The notes beneath the pieces are model-generated. The model worked only from the letters and a program-made list of their open reading frames with translations, ran no database searches and was not told the DNA's origin. The position numbers were made by a program, and so were the translations under genes. From Mycolicibacterium palauense (GTDB taxonomy: Bacteria > Actinomycetota > Actinomycetes > Mycobacteriales > Mycobacteriaceae), in assembly GCF_002592005.1 (NCBI RefSeq), contig NZ_NVQF01000005.1:51746-115745 (forward strand): DNA of 64,000 nucleotides, written 5' to 3'. Shown piece after piece: positions 58,754 through 64,000 of the stretch (its first letter is position 1; every line of letters starts with the position of its first letter).

Positions 58754-61700
58754 GCAGACTGATCTTCGAGGCGCGCCGGCGGCTCACGCCGCAGCAGGTA
58801 CGCAAGGGCACCATCACCATCGAGGCCCCGCCGGAGCTGCCCCGGGTGGTGCCGCCGTCGCTGCTGCGCCGCGCCCTGCCGTACCTGATCGTCATCCTGA
58901 TCGTCGGGATGATCGTGGCGATGGTCGCCACCGGGATGCGGCTGATCTCACCGCAGATGCTGTTCTTCCCGTTCGTGCTGCTGCTGGCGGCCACGGCGCT
59001 CTACCGCGGCACCGACAACAAGATGCGCACCGAGGAGGTCGACGCCGAACGCGCCGACTATCTGCGCTATCTGTCGGTGGTCCGCGACAACGCCCGCGCC
59101 CAGGCCGCCGACCAGCGGGCCGCGGCCGAATGGTCACACCCCGAACCCGATGCGCTGGCGGCCATCCCGGGTACCCGCCGCCAGTGGGAGCGCGACCCCC
59201 ACGACCCGGACTTCCTGGTGCTGCGCACCGGGCGCCACGACGTGGCACTGGACACCGCGCTCAAGGTCAAGGACTCCGCCGACGAGATCGACCTGGAACC
59301 GGTGTCGCACGCGACCCTGCGCGGCCTGCTGGAGGTCCAGCGCACCGTCGCCGACGCCCCGACCGGCATCGACGTCACCACGGTCTGCCGCGTCACCGTG
59401 CTCGGCGAGCGGGCCGAGGTCCGCGCGGCGGTGCGGGCCTGGCTCGCCCAGGCCGTCACCTGGCACGACGCCGGCGTCCTCGGTGTCGCGCTGGCGGGCC
59501 CGGACCTGGAGTCACCGGACTGGTCCTGGCTGAAGTGGTTGCCCCACACCGACATCCCCGGACAGGTCGACGGCGTCGGACCGGCGCGCTACCTGTTCGC
59601 CGACCCCGACGACCTGATCCCGGCGATCGGGCCGGTGCTGGCCGAGCGTCCGCTGTTCGACGGCACCGCCGACCGCTCGCTGCGCCAGCTGCTGATCGTC
59701 GTCGACGCACCCGGCTACGACCTGCCGGCCTCGGTGCTCTCGGCCGGCCTGGCCGGTGTCACCGTCATCCATCTGGGTGAGGACGAACCGCACCGCGAGC
59801 AGTATCCCGACCCGGAGCGGCCCATCCTGCGGGTCGCCGGCGGGGCCCTGCAACGCTGGGGGACCGGCGGCTGGGCGCCGTACGTCGATCACGCCGACGC
59901 GCTGTCGGCCGACGAGGCCGCCCACCTGGCCCGGCGGCTGGCCCGGTGGGACTCCAACCCCACCCACAGCGGGCTGCGGTCGGCGGCCACCCGGGGCGCG
60001 ACGTTCACCACCCTGCTGGGCATCCCGGACGCCTCCGATCTCGACGTGGCCACCCTGTGGGCGCCGCGGCCCCGCGACGAGGAGCTGCGGGTGCCGATCG
60101 GGGTCACGGCCACCGGGGAACCGCTGTACTTCGACCTCAAGGACGAGGCCGAGGGCGGGATGGGCCCGCACGGCCTGATGATCGGCATGACCGGGTCCGG
60201 GAAATCCCAGACGCTGATGTCGATCCTGCTGTCGCTGTTGACAACCCACTCCGCAGAGCGGCTGATCGTCATCTACGCCGACTTCAAGGGCGAGGCCGGC
60301 GCGGACATCTTCCGGAACTTCCCCCAGGTCGTCGCGGTCATCTCCAACATGGCCGAGAAGCGTTCCCTGGCCGACCGGTTCGCCGACACCCTGCGCGGCG
60401 AGGTGGCCCGCCGGGAGACCCTGCTGCGGGAGGCCGGGCGGCGCGTACAGGGCGCGGCGTTCAACTCGGTGGCCGAATACGAGGCCGCCCGCGCCGAGGC
60501 GGGCGGGTACGACCTGCCGCCGCTGCCGACGCTGTTCGTGGTGGCCGACGAGTTCACCCTGATGCTCGCCGATCACCCCGAGTACGCCGAACTGTTCGAC
60601 TACGTCGCCCGCAAGGGCCGGTCCTTCCGCATCCACATCCTGTTCGCCTCCCAGACCCTGGACGTGGGGCGTATCAAGGACATCGACAAGAACACCTCCT
60701 ACCGGATCGGTCTGAAGGTGGCCAGCCCGTCGGTGTCGCGCCAGATCATCGGCGTCGAGGACGCCTACCACATCGAGTCGGGCCGCGAACACAAGGGCGA
60801 GGGCTTCCTGGTGCCCGCCCCCGGCGCCGAGCCGGTCAAGTTCCGCAGCACCTATGTCGACGGCATCTACGAACCCCCGCGGGCGGTGCGATCATTCGTG
60901 GTGCCCACGGTTCCCGAACCGAAGCTGTTCACCGCCGGGGCCGTCGACCCCGACCAGGACGTGGTCACCCTGCCCGACGAGTCCGAACCCCAGGGCCCGC
61001 CGCGCAAGCTGATCGCCACCATCGGCGACCAGCTGGCCGGTTACGGCCCGCGCGCACCGCGGCTGTGGCTGCCGCCGCTGGAGGAGAGCATCGCGCTGCC
61101 CGCGCTGCTGGCGCACGCCGGCATCGGGCAGGACCAGCTGCGCTGGCCGCTGGGCGAAATCGACCGCCCCTTCCAGATGCGCCGCGACCCCCTGATCTTC
61201 GACGCCACCTCGGCGGCCGGGAACCTGATCATCCACGGCGGCCCGAAGTCCGGGAAATCCACCGCGCTGCAGACGTTCGTCACCGCCGCGGCCGCGCTGC
61301 ACTCCCCGGCCGAGGTGATGTTCTACTGCCTGGACTACGGCGGCGGGCAGCTGGCCGCCCTGGAGGGGCTGGCCCACGTCGGGTCGGTGGCCTCCCCCCT
61401 GGACGGCGAGCGGATCCGGCGGACCTTCGGCGAACTGGAACAACTGCTGGCCACCCGGCAGCGCGAACCGTGGACCGGCCACGTGTTCCTGGTCATCGAC
61501 AACCTCTACGCGTTCGGCCGTGACAACACCGACCAGTTCAACACCCGAAACCCGCTGCTGGAGCGGGTGTCCGAGCTGGCGAACACCGGGCTGGCCTACG
61601 GCATCCACGTGGTGGTGACCACCCCGAACTGGCTGGACGTGCCGCTGGCGATGCGCGACGGACTGGGCATGCGCCTGGAACTGCGCCTGCCCGACCCCCG

Positions 61701-62676
61701 CGACTCCAACGTCCGGGTCACCGGGGCGCTGCGCCGGCCGGCCGAGACCGTCCCGCACGACCAGCCGGGCCGCGGACTGACCATGGCCGCCGAGCACTTC
61801 CTGTTCGCCGCGCCCGCACTCGACGAGATCGACGCCCTCAACGCGCGGCACCCCGGCGTGGTCGCCCCGCCGGTGCGGCTGCTGCCCACCGAGCTGGAGC
61901 CGGCCGCGGTGGCCCCGCTGTATCTGGGCGGCGAACGCGTGGTCATCGGGCAGCGCGAGGACGACCTGACGCCGGTGGCCCTCGACTTCGCCGAACACCC
62001 GCTGCTGATGGTCTTCGGGGACACCCGCTCCGGCAAGACCACACTGCTGCGGCACCTGATCCGCACCCTGCGCGAGCACTCCACCGCCGAGCAGCTCGCG
62101 TTCACGGTGATCGACCGGCGCCTGCACCTGGTCGACGAGCCGCTGTTCGACGACAACGAGTACACCGCCAACACCGACCGGATCACCCCGGCGATGCTGG
62201 GGCTCTCGGCGCTGCTGGAGGCCCGCCGGCCCCCGGCCGGACTCTCGCCGCAGGAGCTGGCCGGCTGGCGCTACTCGGGGCACACCCACTATCTGCTCAT
62301 CGACGACGTCGACCAGATCCCCGACACCCCCGCGGTGACGGGACCCCATGTGGGTCAACGCCCCTGGACCCCGCTGCTGGGCCTGCTCGCCCAGGCCGGC
62401 GACCTGGGGCTGCGGGTGATCGTCACCGGGCGGGCCACCGGATCGGCGCACGGGCTGATGACCAGCCCGCTGCTGCGCCGCCTCGGCGACCTGCAGGCCA
62501 CCACCCTCATGCTGTCGGGCAACCCCACCGAGGCCGGCAAGGTCCGCGGCCACCGGTTCACCCGGCAACCCCCCGGGCGCGCGGTGCTGCTCGACGACAC
62601 CGACACCGCCACCCGGCTGCAGTTGGTCAACCCGTTCGTGGGAGCCGACATCCACCCAGGGAGGAATCCGTCATGA
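58750..62676 (+). CDS. eccC3: ESX-3 FtsK/SpoIIIE motor ATPase EccC3
   Basis: 1308 residues from ATG 58750, overlapping eccB3 by four bases. Two N-terminal membrane helices ([37 protein letters not shown]) are followed by a DUF-type stalk and three FtsK-like ATPase domains. Their Walker A motifs are [10 protein letters not shown] near 478, [10 protein letters not shown] near 830 and [10 protein letters not shown] near 1090. Domain 1 has [17 protein letters not shown] and domain 2 [15 protein letters not shown]. It is the full-length single-chain form (about 1330 residues in M. tuberculosis). It drives export of EsxG/H and PE5/PPE4. Confidence 0.96.
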   Translation: MSRLIFEARRRLTPQQVRKGTITIEAPPELPRVVPPSLLRRALPYLIVILIVGMIVAMVATGMRLISPQMLFFPFVLLLAATALYRGTDNKMRTEEVDAERADYLRYLSVVRDNARAQAADQRAAAEWSHPEPDALAAIPGTRRQWERDPHDPDFLVLRTGRHDVALDTALKVKDSADEIDLEPVSHATLRGLLEVQRTVADAPTGIDVTTVCRVTVLGERAEVRAAVRAWLAQAVTWHDAGVLGVALAGPDLESPDWSWLKWLPHTDIPGQVDGVGPARYLFADPDDLIPAIGPVLAERPLFDGTADRSLRQLLIVVDAPGYDLPASVLSAGLAGVTVIHLGEDEPHREQYPDPERPILRVAGGALQRWGTGGWAPYVDHADALSADEAAHLARRLARWDSNPTHSGLRSAATRGATFTTLLGIPDASDLDVATLWAPRPRDEELRVPIGVTATGEPLYFDLKDEAEGGMGPHGLMIGMTGSGKSQTLMSILLSLLTTHSAERLIVIYADFKGEAGADIFRNFPQVVAVISNMAEKRSLADRFADTLRGEVARRETLLREAGRRVQGAAFNSVAEYEAARAEAGGYDLPPLPTLFVVADEFTLMLADHPEYAELFDYVARKGRSFRIHILFASQTLDVGRIKDIDKNTSYRIGLKVASPSVSRQIIGVEDAYHIESGREHKGEGFLVPAPGAEPVKFRSTYVDGIYEPPRAVRSFVVPTVPEPKLFTAGAVDPDQDVVTLPDESEPQGPPRKLIATIGDQLAGYGPRAPRLWLPPLEESIALPALLAHAGIGQDQLRWPLGEIDRPFQMRRDPLIFDATSAAGNLIIHGGPKSGKSTALQTFVTAAAALHSPAEVMFYCLDYGGGQLAALEGLAHVGSVASPLDGERIRRTFGELEQLLATRQREPWTGHVFLVIDNLYAFGRDNTDQFNTRNPLLERVSELANTGLAYGIHVVVTTPNWLDVPLAMRDGLGMRLELRLPDPRDSNVRVTGALRRPAETVPHDQPGRGLTMAAEHFLFAAPALDEIDALNARHPGVVAPPVRLLPTELEPAAVAPLYLGGERVVIGQREDDLTPVALDFAEHPLLMVFGDTRSGKTTLLRHLIRTLREHSTAEQLAFTVIDRRLHLVDEPLFDDNEYTANTDRITPAMLGLSALLEARRPPAGLSPQELAGWRYSGHTHYLLIDDVDQIPDTPAVTGPHVGQRPWTPLLGLLAQAGDLGLRVIVTGRATGSAHGLMTSPLLRRLGDLQATTLMLSGNPTEAGKVRGHRFTRQPPGRAVLLDDTDTATRLQLVNPFVGADIHPGRNPS

Positions 62677-62987
62677 CACTTCGCGTCGTCCCCGAGGGAC
62701 TGGCCGCCACCAGCGCGGCGGTCGAGGCGCTGACCGCGCGGCTGGCCGGCGTGCACACCGCCGCCGAGGCGCTCATCGACGCCGTGGTCCCGCCCGCCGC
62801 CGACCCGGTGTCCCTGCAGACCGCCGCGGGTTTCAGCGCCCAGGGGCTCGAGCACGCGGCGGTCGCCGCCCACGGCATCACCGAACTCGGCCGCTCCGGG
62901 GCGGGCCTGGCCGAATCCGGCACCAGCTACGCCTCCGGCGACGCGCAGGCCGCCACGGCCTACCTCACCGCCCGCGGGGGACGGTGA
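62673..62987 (+). CDS. PE5: ESX-3 substrate PE5
   Basis: 104 residues from ATG 62673, overlapping eccC3 by four bases. Helical-hairpin PE domain: [20 protein letters not shown] with the PE pair at 7-8, and the C-terminal secretion motif YxxxD (YASGD) near 87-91. There is no extended C-terminal domain. It is expected to pair with PPE4 encoded eight bases downstream and to be exported by ESX-3 for siderophore-mediated iron uptake. Confidence 0.93.
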   Translation: MTLRVVPEGLAATSAAVEALTARLAGVHTAAEALIDAVVPPAADPVSLQTAAGFSAQGLEHAAVAAHGITELGRSGAGLAESGTSYASGDAQAATAYLTARGGR

Positions 62988-62994
62988 GGCCCCG

Positions 62995-64000
62995 ATGACC
63001 GCCCCGATCTGGATGGCCTCCCCGCCGGAGGTGCACTCGGCCCTGCTGACGGCCGGACCCGGCCCGGGCCCACTGCTGGCCTCCGCCGGCGCCTGGAACA
63101 CCCTGAGCGCCGAATACACCGCGGCGGCAGCCGAACTGAGCGCGCTGCTCGGCTCCGTGCAGGCCGGGTCGTGGCAGGGCCCCAGCGCCGAACGCTACGT
63201 CGCCGCCCATGCCCCGTACCTGGCGTGGCTGACCCAGGCCGGGGCCGATGCCGCCGGCGTCGCCGCCCAGCAGGAGACCGCGGCGGCCGCCTACTCCGCG
63301 GCCCTGGCAGCGATGCCCACGCTGGGGGAGCTGGCCGCCAACCACGCCGTCCACGGTGTGCTGCTGGCCACCAACTTCTTCGGCATCAACACCATCCCGA
63401 TCGCCGTCAACGAGGCCGACTACGTCCGGATGTGGATCCAGGCGGCCACCACCATGGCCACCTACCAGGCGATCTCGGGGACCGCGCTGGCGTCGGCGCC
63501 GCGCACCGCTCCCGCGCCGATGATGCTGGCCCCCGGGGTCGGGGAGGCCGGCACCGCCTCGGCCGACGTCATGTCGGCCGCCGCGCAGGCCCAGGCCGTC
63601 GAGGCCGGGGAGTCGTTCAACCTCGTGGACCTGCTCACCGACCTGTTGCGCTTCTACGGCAAGATCCTCGACCAGCTCTTCGGGCCGATCATCGACTTCC
63701 TGAAAGACCCGATCGGCAACACCATCTCGCTGATCACCGATTTCCTCACCAACCCCGCGCAGGCGCTGGTGACGTGGTTCCCGCTGCTGTTCGCCGTCGG
63801 CTACCAGGCGATCTTCCAGCCGCTGGGCTGGACCACCTGGTCGCTGGTCATCGCCTCCCCGGCGCTGATCCCGCTGGCCATCACCCTGGGTGTGGTCGGC
63901 GCCAACGAGTTGCTGAAGAAGATTCCCCCGCCCGCCCCGGCTCCGGCGCCCGCACCGGCCCCGGCGCCGGAGCCGGGGCGGGCGGGGGAATCTTCTTCAG
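62995..64000 (+). CDS. PPE4: ESX-3 substrate PPE4 (3' end outside or corrupted)
   Basis: Reads from ATG 62995 to the window edge, at least 335 residues. PPE domain: [20 protein letters not shown] (PPE motif), [20 protein letters not shown] (WxG), and [20 protein letters not shown] with [19 protein letters not shown], the standard helices contacting PE5 and EspG. A C-terminal helical and hydrophobic region follows ([20 protein letters not shown]). The tail [20 protein letters not shown] is normal for PPE4. After that the DNA is the reverse complement of itself, so the last residues ([11 protein letters not shown]) may be artefactual. Confidence 0.9.
   Translation, partial: MTAPIWMASPPEVHSALLTAGPGPGPLLASAGAWNTLSAEYTAAAAELSALLGSVQAGSWQGPSAERYVAAHAPYLAWLTQAGADAAGVAAQQETAAAAYSAALAAMPTLGELAANHAVHGVLLATNFFGINTIPIAVNEADYVRMWIQAATTMATYQAISGTALASAPRTAPAPMMLAPGVGEAGTASADVMSAAAQAQAVEAGESFNLVDLLTDLLRFYGKILDQLFGPIIDFLKDPIGNTISLITDFLTNPAQALVTWFPLLFAVGYQAIFQPLGWTTWSLVIASPALIPLAITLGVVGANELLKKIPPPAPAPAPAPAPAPEPGRAGESSS
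63913..64000. repeat. Perfect 38-base inverted repeat at the window end
   Basis: Bases 63913-63950 and 63963-64000 are exact reverse complements, starting CTGAAGAAGATTCC and ending GGAATCTTCTTCAG, with a 12-base loop (CGCACCGGCCCC). The right arm ends at the last base of the window. Coding sequence rarely tolerates this, so snap-back assembly or a fold-back inversion is suspected. Confidence 0.9.

Overview
The window is high-GC actinobacterial DNA from a Mycolicibacterium-type, rapid-growing mycobacterium. The evidence is a complete yrbE/mce operon, a CtpD-type metal ATPase, a KmtR/cation-diffusion-facilitator pair, and at the right end the block polD2-fadD2-fadE6-hydrolase-TetR-glyoxalase-TetR-MpaB-methyltransferase leading into ESX-3 (eccA3-eccB3-eccC3-PE5-PPE4). 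That order matches what I remember of M. tuberculosis Rv0269c-Rv0286 and of the M. smegmatis ESX-3 region. No rRNA, tRNA, insertion sequence or CRISPR array was seen.

Layout. 0-1 kb: the start of a TetR gene facing a small methyltransferase. 1-5.5 kb: a gene graveyard holding remnants of an NAD(P)-binding reductase, two MFS pumps, a superoxide dismutase, a zinc alcohol dehydrogenase and a MmyB-type regulator that has lost its helix-turn-helix; one intact TetR gene sits among them. 5.5-9.7 kb: ArsR regulator and CtpD metal exporter, a secreted cutinase-like protein and a Nudix hydrolase. 10-22 kb: an apparent mce operon (yrbEA, yrbEB, mceA-F, a Mce-associated protein, a secreted RsiV/MPT64-like protein) ending in a tandem-domain TetR regulator resembling Mce3R. 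22-26.6 kb: a compact, apparently metal- or sulfur-related surface locus (DUF305 lipoprotein, two-component system, rhodanese lipoprotein, SHOCT membrane protein, Met-rich repeat protein) with a CsoR/CstR-like operator.

26.7-37.2 kb: a SorC-type regulator divergent from a nine-gene polyol/pentitol uptake and catabolism operon (SIS isomerase, FGGY kinase, RPE-like epimerase, two zinc dehydrogenases, an SDR, and a sugar ABC importer), closed by a strong bidirectional hairpin terminator. 37.2-38.7 kb: KmtR and its CDF exporter. 38.8-42.6 kb: secreted Pro-rich protein, ArgP/LysG-like regulator, peroxiredoxin-like protein, acyltransferase-3 membrane protein and SnoaL-like protein. 42.6-55.3 kb: the conserved lipid/redox block, with a GAF-GGDEF-GAF diguanylate cyclase and a D-2-hydroxyacid dehydrogenase that I do not remember from the M. 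tuberculosis order. 55.3-64 kb: ESX-3 behind two IdeR-like iron boxes. PPE4 runs off the end.

The last 88 bases form a perfect 38-bp-arm inverted repeat that ends exactly at the window edge, so the PPE4 tail there should be treated with suspicion. The most attractive biology is the unassigned Met-rich/rhodanese/two-component locus and the polyol operon, whose substrate cannot be fixed from sequence alone.
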